From positions 1 to 13,870 of the forward strand of contig JANYCH010000062.1 in the NCBI GenBank assembly GCA_025360395.1: a DNA stretch of 13,870 nt. The letters are read 5' to 3'. The stretch is from Cytophagales bacterium. Its GTDB lineage: Bacteria; Bacteroidota; Bacteroidia; Cytophagales; UBA9547. The position numbers and the translations under genes were made by a program. Numbering within the stretch: the stretch's first letter is position 1; every line of letters starts with the position of its first letter. This document shows positions 1-6,396 of the stretch, one piece after another. The notes under the pieces were generated by a model. The model saw only the letters and a list, made by a program, of their open reading frames with translations. It was not told where the DNA came from and made no database searches.

Positions 1-170
1 TATTGTTTAATACAATTATAATGGAGAAAATATAGGTTGAAAAATCAGCGGTACATTTAACAGTGATGCTTAATTTAATTGCAGACTATTACCATTACCA
101 TTTGTTAATTTTAAAAGTTTAAATTGGAGTTTGTATACTTGCTACCTCCTTCAATAGTTTCATTGTCTTT

Positions 171-488
171 TTAATCAGTCGAAACTTCATTTCTATATAA
201 CACCTCATACCTTGCTTCAATATTTTTGTGAAAACTTTCCGGAAGTCTTGACCATTCAAAGAGTTCTACAATAATTGGGATGTTGCTATGCTTGATTTTG
301 TCTTTTAAAACCATAAAAATATCGAAAGGTATCTCCTTTCCATTTTTGCTTCGCAATACCAGGTCAAGATCGCTGCCATCATGTGCCGTTCCGTTTACCC
401 GGCTTCCATAGGCCCAAACTTCAAAAGGTATATCGATTTGGGAAAAAATAGAAATCAAGGACTCTCTGTCCTTATTCCTCAGCAACAT
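171..488 (-). CDS. MNT-type minimal nucleotidyltransferase (HI0073-like, antitoxin half of a HEPN-MNT pair)
   Basis: A 105-residue minimal nucleotidyltransferase. In characterised HEPN-MNT modules the MNT protein is the antitoxin and adenylylates a tyrosine of the HEPN toxin. The signature GSx10DxD is visible at about residues 28-42 (GSRVNGTAHDGSDLD), which supplies the nucleotide-binding Gly-Ser and two metal-binding Asp residues. The third acidic position, usually Asp in a 'VDLVDW'-like strand, appears as Glu in 'IVELFEW' (about residues 74-80); this is conservative but unusual. Length is normal for the family. The ATG lies inside the end of the upstream HEPN reading frame (17 bp overlap), the usual arrangement for such pairs. 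The HEPN partner has an in-frame stop, so this gene may be an antitoxin without a working toxin. The 170 bases beyond its stop hold no recognisable gene or terminator. Confidence 0.88.
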   Translation of the reverse strand: MLLRNKDRESLISIFSQIDIPFEVWAYGSRVNGTAHDGSDLDLVLRSKNGKEIPFDIFMVLKDKIKHSNIPIIVELFEWSRLPESFHKNIEARYEVLYRNEVSTD

Positions 489-903
489 TGTTGTTCATTT
501 TGATTATCTCTGCAAGGTTATAAGCATCAATTATAAATTGAGGCAATAGAATTAGAGTATCTTCTGCAAAATTTACTCCATAATCATGTGCTGTAGAATT
601 TCGAAGGTCTCTGTAAACCAACCATCTTTCACATGTATCAGAATCAAGAATGTTTCGTAGAACAGCTTATCTGAACACATCCTTAAAATATAACTGGTCT
701 ATAGCCTTATCTGAATGCGAATAGGGCTTCAATATTTTGCGTAATAATTTGCCACCTTGTTCCGGGATTATTTCAAATTCCTTGATGGAAGCTGAGCGAA
801 ACATTTCGTAATCAATGCCTTCAGGATCAGAATCTATCAGTAAAGAATGGGCCTTTTCCAAAGTCCGTACACACCTTTCGAAATATGCAGTATCTATTAT
901 CAT
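472..903 (-). pseudogene. HEPN-domain toxin gene (HI0074-like, PF08780 type) interrupted by an in-frame TAA
   Basis: Read from the ATG at 903, codons 1-78 give a clear N-terminal half of a nucleotidyltransferase-substrate-binding HEPN protein ('SIKEFEIIPEQGGKLLRK', 'DQLYFKDVFR'). Codon 79 is TAA (667-669). The same frame then stays open for 64 more codons to a TAA at 472-474 and encodes the missing half: 'CERWLVYRDLRNSTAHDYG' and a typical C-terminal helix. That half holds the catalytic HEPN motif Rx4HxY (RNSTAHDY), including the tyrosine that partner MNT enzymes modify. Total length would be 143 residues, normal for the family, and there is no frameshift. Homologues as I remember them often have Lys or His there, so a single AAA-to-TAA change would suffice. 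The 78-residue product would lack the RNase motif, so the toxin is probably dead. A sequencing error or stop-codon readthrough are the alternatives. Confidence 0.85.
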
Positions 904-945
904 ATATTGATAGTTCTATCTGCTTTCTTAGAGATAATTGTGAAT

Positions 946-1893
946 TTACTTTCTAATCGTCTCTTTCACAGTGCCAATTACAACTCGCACAAACTTTGCC
1001 AATTCCTGGCTGCCTGGTTTTATTACAATATTGGCAGGGACTTGCCTGGCATACCACTTAACTGTCCAGGAATGTGTTTCGCCTGCGGGGATTATTTTAT
1101 AAGGACCAAGTGGTTCTACCTCGGTATATGTAAGGTTTGGATTTGTGTATATTTCTATCTCGTCCTCTCCAGGTGATTTCTGTTCAGCAGGTGTATCTTC
1201 AAATCTGAAAACAATAAGATTCCTGTCTTTATTGACATGCGCTATCCAGCCTTCCGTACCATCGCTAAACAATTTTGGAACTGCTGACGGGTCTTTAGAA
1301 ATATAGGCTGAATCATAAACAAACCAGGATATATCGTTAATATTCTTCATAAGAGGTAGTAATTTCCCTTTTGCAACAGTCAAACCTTTAGGAAAAAAAG
1401 TAAGCCCGCCAGATGGGATCCTGGCAATTTGCCATGGACCAAGAGTATCTGCCACTTTCCCAGTATTTACTATTTTATAAGTAACAGATACATATTGGTC
1501 TGCCTCGTTCATTCTGAAAATCTTTTCGAATCTGCAATGTAAACCTTGCTTTTTGTCCATGCTTTTGATTGTCAATTCTCCACTCTTTACCGAAGAAGAG
1601 TAAGGAGAACTGTCTAGTGTATCATGTGGAGGCCATCCCCAAACTGATTGAGGTGCAGGCCAAAACGTGGAGCCCCAGTTATTATTTTTACCGCTTGTAT
1701 CAGTATAAAGGAGCTCTTTGTTCTTTATTTTAAAAGAACTGATCCTGCCACCGGTTTTTGGGTCCACTTCAAAGTAAGTACCCTTAAAATTGAAACTATA
1801 ACGGCCATTATGGGGAACAGGAACTGTTTGGGAAAAACCAGAAGTGCTTGATATAAGTTGTAAAACTAAAACTCCAATGAAAATCTTATTCAT
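946..1893 (-). CDS. Secreted DUF4380-like protein
   Basis: A protein of about 315 residues that resembles the DUF4380 family of uncharacterised secreted proteins. From the ATG at 1893 it opens with a clear signal peptide (MNKIFIGVLVLQLISS, then TSGFSQ), so it is probably exported to the periplasm or cell surface. The mature part is rich in beta strands. Landmarks are 'YFEVDPKTGGRISSFKI' near the N terminus and a Trp-rich segment 'GSTFWPAPQSVWGWPP', followed by 'LGPWQIARIPSGG' and 'EPLGPYKIIPAGETHSW'. The beta-sandwich, aldose-epimerase-like look suggests carbohydrate binding, but that is inference. The frame extends upstream to a TTG at 1917. I reject that start because it would precede the signal peptide and overlaps a perfect -7 promoter element at 1915-1922. 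It lies 51 bp downstream of the DUF4286 gene and 42 bp upstream of the HEPN remnant, so read-through transcription is possible. Confidence 0.75.
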   Translation of the reverse strand: MNKIFIGVLVLQLISSTSGFSQTVPVPHNGRYSFNFKGTYFEVDPKTGGRISSFKIKNKELLYTDTSGKNNNWGSTFWPAPQSVWGWPPHDTLDSSPYSSSVKSGELTIKSMDKKQGLHCRFEKIFRMNEADQYVSVTYKIVNTGKVADTLGPWQIARIPSGGLTFFPKGLTVAKGKLLPLMKNINDISWFVYDSAYISKDPSAVPKLFSDGTEGWIAHVNKDRNLIVFRFEDTPAEQKSPGEDEIEIYTNPNLTYTEVEPLGPYKIIPAGETHSWTVKWYARQVPANIVIKPGSQELAKFVRVVIGTVKETIRK

Positions 1894-1914
1894 GTTATAA
1901 AATTCGAAAGGTGA

Positions 1915-1922
1915 CAAATATA
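1915..1922 (-). promoter_or_regulatory. Bacteroidota-type -7 promoter element for the DUF4380 gene
   Basis: On the minus strand these bases read TATATTTG, a perfect match to the Bacteroidota -7 consensus TAnnTTTG. It lies 21 bp before the ATG at 1893, so transcription would begin a few bases upstream of the signal-peptide start. No convincing TTG lies 17-23 bases further upstream, so the call rests on the -7 box alone. It supports 1893 over 1917 as the translation start. Confidence 0.45.
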
Positions 1923-1944
1923 ATGTTTATCTGAAAATATGTAA

Positions 1945-2265
1945 TTATTCTACAGCGATATCCACAGTTTCAAGAATGGTAAAAAAATCGACTAGCCTAC
2001 CGCTGTATTTTCCATAAAGCATGTTTCTGAAATCCTGTAAATGATTTGATTCGAATTCTTTCATTTTTCCGATCCCTTCTAAAGTAAATTGCAAAGAGTA
2101 GGTGATGCCATTTCCCTGAAGTTCCTCATTCAATAATTTTAAAAATCTTTTTTCCTCAAAAAAACCTGTAAGCCAAAGACTTGGGATGAAAGTTTGACGC
2201 ATCCATTCGAGCCATTCTTCCTCAATTTCATTGTCAATATTTACAGTAAGGCTGAATAAGATCAT
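1945..2265 (-). CDS. DUF4286 family small protein
   Basis: A 106-residue protein that fits the DUF4286 family, which is common in Bacteroidota and has no assigned function. Family landmarks are the opening 'MILFSLTVNIDNEIEEEWL', then 'WMRQTFIPSLWLTGFFEEKR', a central 'GITYSLQFTLEG' and a C-terminal 'LVDFFTILETVD'. The alternating strand-helix pattern suggests a compact ferredoxin-like or dimeric alpha/beta barrel fold; this is inference. There is no signal peptide or membrane segment, so it should be cytoplasmic. It is the first gene after a promoter-like sequence at 2285-2316 and diverges from the carotenoid genes that begin at 2355. Length is normal for the family and the ATG start is unambiguous. 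Confidence 0.82.
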   Translation of the reverse strand: MILFSLTVNIDNEIEEEWLEWMRQTFIPSLWLTGFFEEKRFLKLLNEELQGNGITYSLQFTLEGIGKMKEFESNHLQDFRNMLYGKYSGRLVDFFTILETVDIAVE

Positions 2266-2284
2266 AGGAGTAAAGTATTAACCA

Positions 2285-2316
2285 CGAAGGTAAGATTATA
2301 CGGGTTGAAAAAACAA
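2285..2316 (-). promoter_or_regulatory. Candidate promoter for the DUF4286 gene
   Basis: On the minus strand TTG (2314-2316) is followed after 21 bases by TACCTTCG (2285-2292). This matches the Bacteroidota pattern TTG-N(17-23)-TAnnTTTG with one mismatch in the -7 box. It would start transcription shortly before the ATG at 2265, giving a short leader. It sits in the 89-bp gap between divergent genes; no comparably good promoter was found for the plus-strand carotenoid genes. Confidence 0.5.
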
Positions 2317-2354
2317 TTTCCACTTTCAAGGTCTTTTAACAATATTACAAGAGA

Positions 2355-3476
2355 ATGGATTTTATTTTTGAGATACTAATTTGCTTTTCAATTGGATTTG
2401 CAGGGTTACGATTGCTTGTCACCATATACAATCTTTTCACGTATCCGGTTTTGGAAAGCCGGGTACGTGAAAATTCGTCACCCCTAAGTTTCGATTTGCC
2501 ATTTCTGAGCATACTAATCCCTGCCAGAAATGAGGAACAATACATCTCCAACGTTATACAAAGCTTACAAAAACAGTCATATAAAAATTATGAATTGATA
2601 ATTCTTGATGATAATTCAACAGATGAAACAGCAAACATTATATCTGAATATTCTAAATTCAACACAAAGATTAAACTAGTAGAAGGTAAACCTTTACCTG
2701 AAGGCTGGCTGGGAAAGAACTGGGCATGCCATCAGCTTTCTCAAATTGCTGATGGAGAGTTTATGTTGTTTTTGGATGCTGATGTAACTATTGAAGGGAA
2801 TGCTATTTACAAGGCACTAACCCTAGTTTCCCAGGAGAGACTTACCCTACTTTCTTTATTTCCTGAACAAAAAATTATTTCCCTAGGGGAAAAATTAACA
2901 GTTCCGATAATGCATTATTTGTTATTGTCACTGTTGCCATTAGATTTCGTTTTTTATTTCCAAGCGCCCTCCCTTTCAGCGGCTAATGGTCAGTTTATGT
3001 TTTTTAATTCTGAACATTATCGTAAAGAGCGTTTCCATGAAAGGTGCAAGGCAGAAATCGTTGAAGACATAAAAATTATGCAAATCCTAAAAGCTGAGGG
3101 TTTAAAAGGAAGAACTTTGCTTGGTAACAAATTGGCGTATTGCAGGATGTACCATACTTATATTGAGGGAGTAAATGGTTTCAGTAAAAATCTCCTTTCT
3201 GGCTTTGGAAGCAGTAAAATAGGTTTAAGCATTTTTATGCTAATAGTCGTTTTTATTCCTGCATATTCGATTTTTAAAGCACCAGATTTGGCCTTCATAT
3301 ACTTTTGCATTGCTTTACTAATAAGGATTTGTATTAGTATAGTTTCAAGGCAGTCAGTTATAGAAAACATAATTTTTCACCATGCACATATAATGACTTT
3401 CGTCATTCTATCCTTTAAATCAATAAAGAATTCATACACTAAATCGCTCGAATGGAAGGGAAGAAAACTTGGGTAG
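2355..3476 (+). CDS. cruC: GT2 family carotenoid glycosyltransferase (CruC-like)
   Basis: A 373-residue membrane-associated family 2 glycosyltransferase of the CruC/CrtQ type. Such enzymes transfer a sugar from an NDP-sugar to a carotenoid hydroxyl or carboxyl group. An N-terminal membrane helix (about 3-25) precedes the GT-A domain. Visible motifs are 'SILIPARNEE' (52-61, nucleotide binding), 'LDDNSTDET' (84-92), 'GWLGKNWACHQL' (117-128, characteristic of this subfamily), the DxD metal site 'FLDADV' (139-144), and the acidic 'EDIK' (237-240, probable catalytic base region). Three hydrophobic helices at about 290-308, 312-330 and 340-355 anchor the C terminus. It overlaps the cruF-like gene by 25 bp, which implies translational coupling and a shared pathway: CruF makes the 1'-hydroxyl that a CruC enzyme glycosylates. 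Family and carotenoid role are well supported by context; the sugar and exact substrate are not deducible. Confidence 0.8.
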   Translation: MDFIFEILICFSIGFAGLRLLVTIYNLFTYPVLESRVRENSSPLSFDLPFLSILIPARNEEQYISNVIQSLQKQSYKNYELIILDDNSTDETANIISEYSKFNTKIKLVEGKPLPEGWLGKNWACHQLSQIADGEFMLFLDADVTIEGNAIYKALTLVSQERLTLLSLFPEQKIISLGEKLTVPIMHYLLLSLLPLDFVFYFQAPSLSAANGQFMFFNSEHYRKERFHERCKAEIVEDIKIMQILKAEGLKGRTLLGNKLAYCRMYHTYIEGVNGFSKNLLSGFGSSKIGLSIFMLIVVFIPAYSIFKAPDLAFIYFCIALLIRICISIVSRQSVIENIIFHHAHIMTFVILSFKSIKNSYTKSLEWKGRKLG

Positions 3477-4081
3477 CGGCCATTATTATTGTGGTGACAT
3501 ACTTAGTCGGGATCCTGGGATTTGCTTTTAATGCGACTAAGGGGCTTTTTGAATTTTTAGTTCCCTATCATTTATTGATGGTTTTTATCATTTTACTAAT
3601 TGTTCACAAAAAATGGGATGTTAGATTCGCACTTTTTTTAGTCCTGACTTTCATTATTTCCTTTTCTGCAGAATATGTTGGCGTGCAAACAGGGATGCTT
3701 TTTGGGGACTATTATTACAGTAACGTATTGGGAATAAAATATGGTGGAGTACCGCTGTTAATTGGTATAAATTGGATAATGCTGGTATATATAACCACTT
3801 CTCTTTCGGGGTTCTTGGTTCGGAATATTTTTCTGTCATCCATTTTAGGTGCAGGAATTATGGCACTATTAGATGTTGTTATGGAGCCAGGAGCAGTAAA
3901 ACTGCGATTTTGGACCTGGACATTAAATTTTATTCCGGTTTACAATTATATATGTTGGTTTGGACTGTCTTTTATCCTTATTCTGAGTGGAAAAATTCTT
4001 AGGATAAATGCAAATATGTATATCTCTTTGATTATTTTAATTTCACAACTAATGTTTTTTTTAACAATGTATCTGCATTAA
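3452..4081 (+). CDS. cruF: Carotenoid biosynthesis membrane protein, CruF-like 1',2'-hydratase (PF04240 type)
   Basis: A 209-residue integral membrane protein with about six or seven hydrophobic helices. It matches the carotenoid biosynthesis family that includes the C-1',2'-hydratase CruF, which adds water to the acyclic psi-end of carotenoids such as gamma-carotene or torulene-type intermediates. Family motifs are 'EYVGVQTGMLFGDYYY' (74-89), 'GVPLLIGINWIMLVY' (99-113), 'DVVMEPGAVK' (141-150), 'FWTW' (153-156) and 'YNYICWF' (164-170). The conserved Glu and Asp residues in these motifs are the best candidates for catalysis. Its ATG lies inside the 3' end of the glycosyltransferase gene. In Bacteroidota, 1'-hydroxylated monocyclic carotenoids such as flexixanthin and saproxanthin would fit, but the window lacks crtB, crtI and crtY, so the product is unknown. 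The base composition is strongly AT-rich (16 G+C in the 60 bases from 3541). Confidence 0.85.
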   Translation: MEGKKTWVAAIIIVVTYLVGILGFAFNATKGLFEFLVPYHLLMVFIILLIVHKKWDVRFALFLVLTFIISFSAEYVGVQTGMLFGDYYYSNVLGIKYGGVPLLIGINWIMLVYITTSLSGFLVRNIFLSSILGAGIMALLDVVMEPGAVKLRFWTWTLNFIPVYNYICWFGLSFILILSGKILRINANMYISLIILISQLMFFLTMYLH

Positions 4082-4108
4082 TGTGTAATTTTATGGTTTA
4101 CGATTAAA

Positions 4109-4132
4109 AACAATATCCTAATTTATATTGTT
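4109..4132. promoter_or_regulatory. Perfect inverted repeat upstream of the MerR-B12 gene, candidate operator
   Basis: The arms AACAATAT (4109-4116) and ATATTGTT (4125-4132) are perfect reverse complements separated by eight bases. The site lies 53 bp before the TTG start of the regulator. Its right arm overlaps TATTGTTG (4126-4133), one mismatch from the Bacteroidota -7 box, so a bound protein could block transcription. One arm, AACAATAT, recurs at 2338-2345, ten bases before the cruC-like gene. Dyad operators are normal for MerR dimers, but which protein binds here is inference. An intrinsic terminator is unlikely because the stem is AT-only apart from one pair and no U-tract follows. Confidence 0.4.
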
Positions 4133-4185
4133 GTACTTAATCAAAAGCTTCACTGACTTGTCGCCTTTAATAACTGAAAGAATTT

Positions 4186-5082
4186 TTGAGCAACTATTCT
4201 ATAAAAGATCTTGAAACGCTTTCCGGTATCAAAGCGCATACATTGCGCATTTGGGAGCAGAGATACAATATTATTTCGCCTAAAAGGACCGATACTAATA
4301 TTAGGTTCTACGATGATGACGATTTAAAACGAATTCTGAATATTTCTCTTTTAAACCAAAATGGGTTTAAAATATCGAAAATAGCAGGAATGTCGACCAA
4401 AGAAATCAATGACCAGGTTTTTTCTATCTCATCTGATGCTTTAAAATATCCGGAGCAAGTACAGGCGCTGGTACTAAGTATGATAGATATTGATGAGGAA
4501 CGTTTTGACAAAATCGTCACAAAGTGCGTTATGCAATTTGGTCTTGAAACCACCATGATCCATATTATTTATCCATTTCTAAATAAAGTGGGTGTTCTAT
4601 GGCAAATTGGAACTATCAATCCCTACCAGGAACATTTTATATCCAGCTTGATCAGACAAAAAATTATAGTGGCGATCGATACTATTGATCATGACTTTAA
4701 ATCCAATTCTAAAAGATTTTTATTGTATTTGCCTGAAACTGAACTTCATGAAATCGGATTGTTGTTTGCCACTTATATACTAAAATCCAGGGGATTCAGG
4801 GTGTTTTATTTTGGTCAAACACTTCCTTATCCTGAATTTCAGGAGGCATGCGAATATTGTAAACCTGACTACACTTTTACAGTTATTACCTCACTTGGTG
4901 TTCAGGAGGCTAAAAATCTTATCGAAAAGAAAGCAAATGAATATCCTGGTATTTTACACTTTGTAGCCGGATATCAGTTACCGGAGAGTGAAATTCATCA
5001 CAAGAATGTTTTTCTAGCTGAAACAGTATCGGATTTTATCGAATATCTGGAAGAGAACAAGGTTGCGATATCCCATTCGTAA
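4186..5082 (+). CDS. MerR family regulator with cobalamin-binding domain (CarH/LitR-like)
   Basis: A 298-residue cytoplasmic transcription factor. Residues 1-75 are a MerR winged helix ('YSIKDLETLSG', 'HTLRIWEQRY', 'RTDTNIRFYDDDDLKRI'). Residues about 90-165 form a helical B12-binding cap with the CarH-type W-x9-EH motif (W139, E149, H150). Residues 175-290 are a Rossmann-like B12-binding domain with ExHxxG (E186, H188, G191), which supplies the base-off axial histidine, and 'ITSLG' (234-238). Known CarH proteins are adenosylcobalamin photoreceptors that repress carotenoid genes in the dark. Its position right after two carotenoid genes supports that role. The residue after W139 is Gln, where Thermus CarH has the light-state histidine His132 by my alignment. 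The start is TTG: an in-frame stop at 4171-4173 excludes anything longer, and the family normally begins with this 'SNYSIKDLE' segment. Confidence 0.87.
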   Translation: MSNYSIKDLETLSGIKAHTLRIWEQRYNIISPKRTDTNIRFYDDDDLKRILNISLLNQNGFKISKIAGMSTKEINDQVFSISSDALKYPEQVQALVLSMIDIDEERFDKIVTKCVMQFGLETTMIHIIYPFLNKVGVLWQIGTINPYQEHFISSLIRQKIIVAIDTIDHDFKSNSKRFLLYLPETELHEIGLLFATYILKSRGFRVFYFGQTLPYPEFQEACEYCKPDYTFTVITSLGVQEAKNLIEKKANEYPGILHFVAGYQLPESEIHHKNVFLAETVSDFIEYLEENKVAISHS

Positions 5083-5132
5083 CTATTACTTTATAATTAC
5101 TTAACAAAAGCAAAATGCTGTGTTCGTGAAAG

Positions 5133-5147
5133 CTAACTAATTGTTAG
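5133..5147. repeat. Short inverted repeat upstream of the GT-B glycosyltransferase
   Basis: CTAAC (5133-5137) and GTTAG (5143-5147) are perfect reverse complements around a five-base spacer. The site lies 25 bp before the next ATG and just before a T-rich run. It could be an operator or part of a promoter. The arms are short enough to arise by chance in AT-rich sequence. It does not match the 4109-4132 dyad. Confidence 0.25.
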
Positions 5148-5172
5148 TCATTTTTGTGTTAAATTTTTCTAT

Positions 5173-6258
5173 ATGAAGTTTGTTTTTATTGTTCAAGGAG
5201 AAGGAAGAGGACACATGACACAAGCAATTGCCTTAAGGAACATGTTATCCAAACATGGTCATACTGTTTGTGCTGCATTGATAGGTAAAAGTGAACGAAG
5301 GGAAATTCCTGCATTTTTTATACAAAAGATACAAGTACCGGTTATCGGTTTTCAAAGTCCGAATTTTGTTCTAGATCCTCAAAACAAAGGTTTGAAACTT
5401 GCAGATACACTCATTTCTAATATTCTAAACTATCAAAAATACCTGCGTAATCTTCAAGATATTGACAAGGTTGTAGCAGAACATAAACCAGATGTTGTGA
5501 TAAATTTTTATGATTTGCTCGCGGGTATGTATTCCTTTTTTTACAAAAGAAAAAGAAATTTCAAATACGTGTGTGTTGGCCACCAGTTTCTTCTTGAACA
5601 TCCTGACTTCCCGTTTCCATCGGGACATATGATGGAAAGATTTCTATTGAATATTAATACCAGTATTTCCTCAGCTAAAGCAGATTTGAAATTAGCTCTT
5701 TCTTTCATTGGTATGCAGGACCTGCTCCACAAGAAATTATTTGTTGTACCGCCATTATTAAGGCAAGAAGTGATTGACATTAAAACGAAAAAGGAAGATT
5801 TTATTTTGGGATATGTAGTAAATGATGGTTATGGTGAAGAAATCATAGATTGGCATTTAAAGAATATGCATATTTCAATGGTATGTTTTTGGGACCGAAA
5901 AGGTGCTGAGCTGGAATACCGTCCGCATGATAATATTGTATTTCATAAATTAGATGATGTAAAGTTCCTTGACCATATGAGCAAATGTTCTGGGTTTGTA
6001 AGCTCTGCAGGCTTTGAATCTATTTGTGAAGCCATGTATATGGGCAAACCTGTAATGATGGTACCAACAGCAAATCATTATGAGCAACTTTGTAATTCAA
6101 TTGATGCTGTAAAAGCCGGTGCCGGCATCAGAAGTGACAGGTTTGAAATGTCGTTGTTGGTTAACTATCTTCTGAAACACCAAAGCAAGGAAACAGAATT
6201 TCAGGAATGGGCCAATGAGGCTGAAAATAAATTCCTCAAATTGCTCACAACTTGGTAA
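5173..6258 (+). CDS. GT-B fold glycosyltransferase, MurG/GT28-like
   Basis: A 361-residue soluble or peripheral glycosyltransferase with the two Rossmann-like halves of a GT-B fold. The N-terminal glycine-rich loop 'GEGRGHMTQA' (9-18) matches the acceptor-side loop of MurG and related enzymes. The C-terminal half has 'FVSSAGFESICEAMYMGKP' (275-293) followed by 'PTANHYEQ' (298-305), the usual nucleotide-sugar binding region with conserved Glu residues and a trailing His/Gln. There is no signal peptide or obvious membrane helix. The gene stands alone 90 bp after the MerR-B12 gene on the same strand, with its own small dyad upstream. A carotenoid or membrane-lipid acceptor is conceivable because of the neighbours, but nothing in the sequence proves it. 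Confident for fold and class, not for substrate. Confidence 0.8.
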   Translation: MKFVFIVQGEGRGHMTQAIALRNMLSKHGHTVCAALIGKSERREIPAFFIQKIQVPVIGFQSPNFVLDPQNKGLKLADTLISNILNYQKYLRNLQDIDKVVAEHKPDVVINFYDLLAGMYSFFYKRKRNFKYVCVGHQFLLEHPDFPFPSGHMMERFLLNINTSISSAKADLKLALSFIGMQDLLHKKLFVVPPLLRQEVIDIKTKKEDFILGYVVNDGYGEEIIDWHLKNMHISMVCFWDRKGAELEYRPHDNIVFHKLDDVKFLDHMSKCSGFVSSAGFESICEAMYMGKPVMMVPTANHYEQLCNSIDAVKAGAGIRSDRFEMSLLVNYLLKHQSKETEFQEWANEAENKFLKLLTTW

Positions 6259-6282
6259 GCCCATTCAATAAATTACAATTTG

Positions 6283-6315
6283 TTGAATTCTTGAACTAAG
6301 ATATTCTTACCTTTG
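6283..6315 (+). promoter_or_regulatory. Bacteroidota-type promoter for gcvT-comB
   Basis: TTG at 6283-6285 is followed after 22 bases by TACCTTTG (6308-6315), a full match to TTG-N(17-23)-TAnnTTTG. A second TTG overlaps just upstream as part of TTTG at 6279-6282. Transcription would begin near 6320 and leave a leader of about 75 bases before the gcvT ATG at 6397. I see no convincing glycine-riboswitch core in that leader. Confidence 0.65.
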
Positions 6316-6396
6316 CACCCGATTTTAATAATGGGTTTTAAGGTTCTTCTGAAGCTTCCTGGTTACGTTAAAATCTTGAATTAAACGTTTTATTCC

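Noticed and set aside
119..163. Tiny minus-strand frame (14 codons) with a GGAGG inside it
   Set aside because: Too short, no conserved features, and Bacteroidota rarely rely on GGAGG sites.
667..903. A complete 78-residue gene
   Set aside because: It is only the N-terminal half of the HEPN family. The other half continues in the same frame after one TAA, so it is listed as an interrupted gene at 472-903.
847..1176. Plus-strand open frame opposite the HEPN remnant and the DUF4380 gene
   Set aside because: It is a shadow of better supported minus-strand reading frames and has no recognisable domain.
1894..1917. TTG at 1917 as start of the DUF4380 gene
   Set aside because: It would place eight residues before the signal peptide and overlaps a perfect -7 promoter box; the ATG at 1893 fits better.
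6316..6396. Glycine riboswitch in the gcvT leader
   Set aside because: The leader is only about 75 bases and shows no convincing aptamer core; glycine riboswitches are usually longer.
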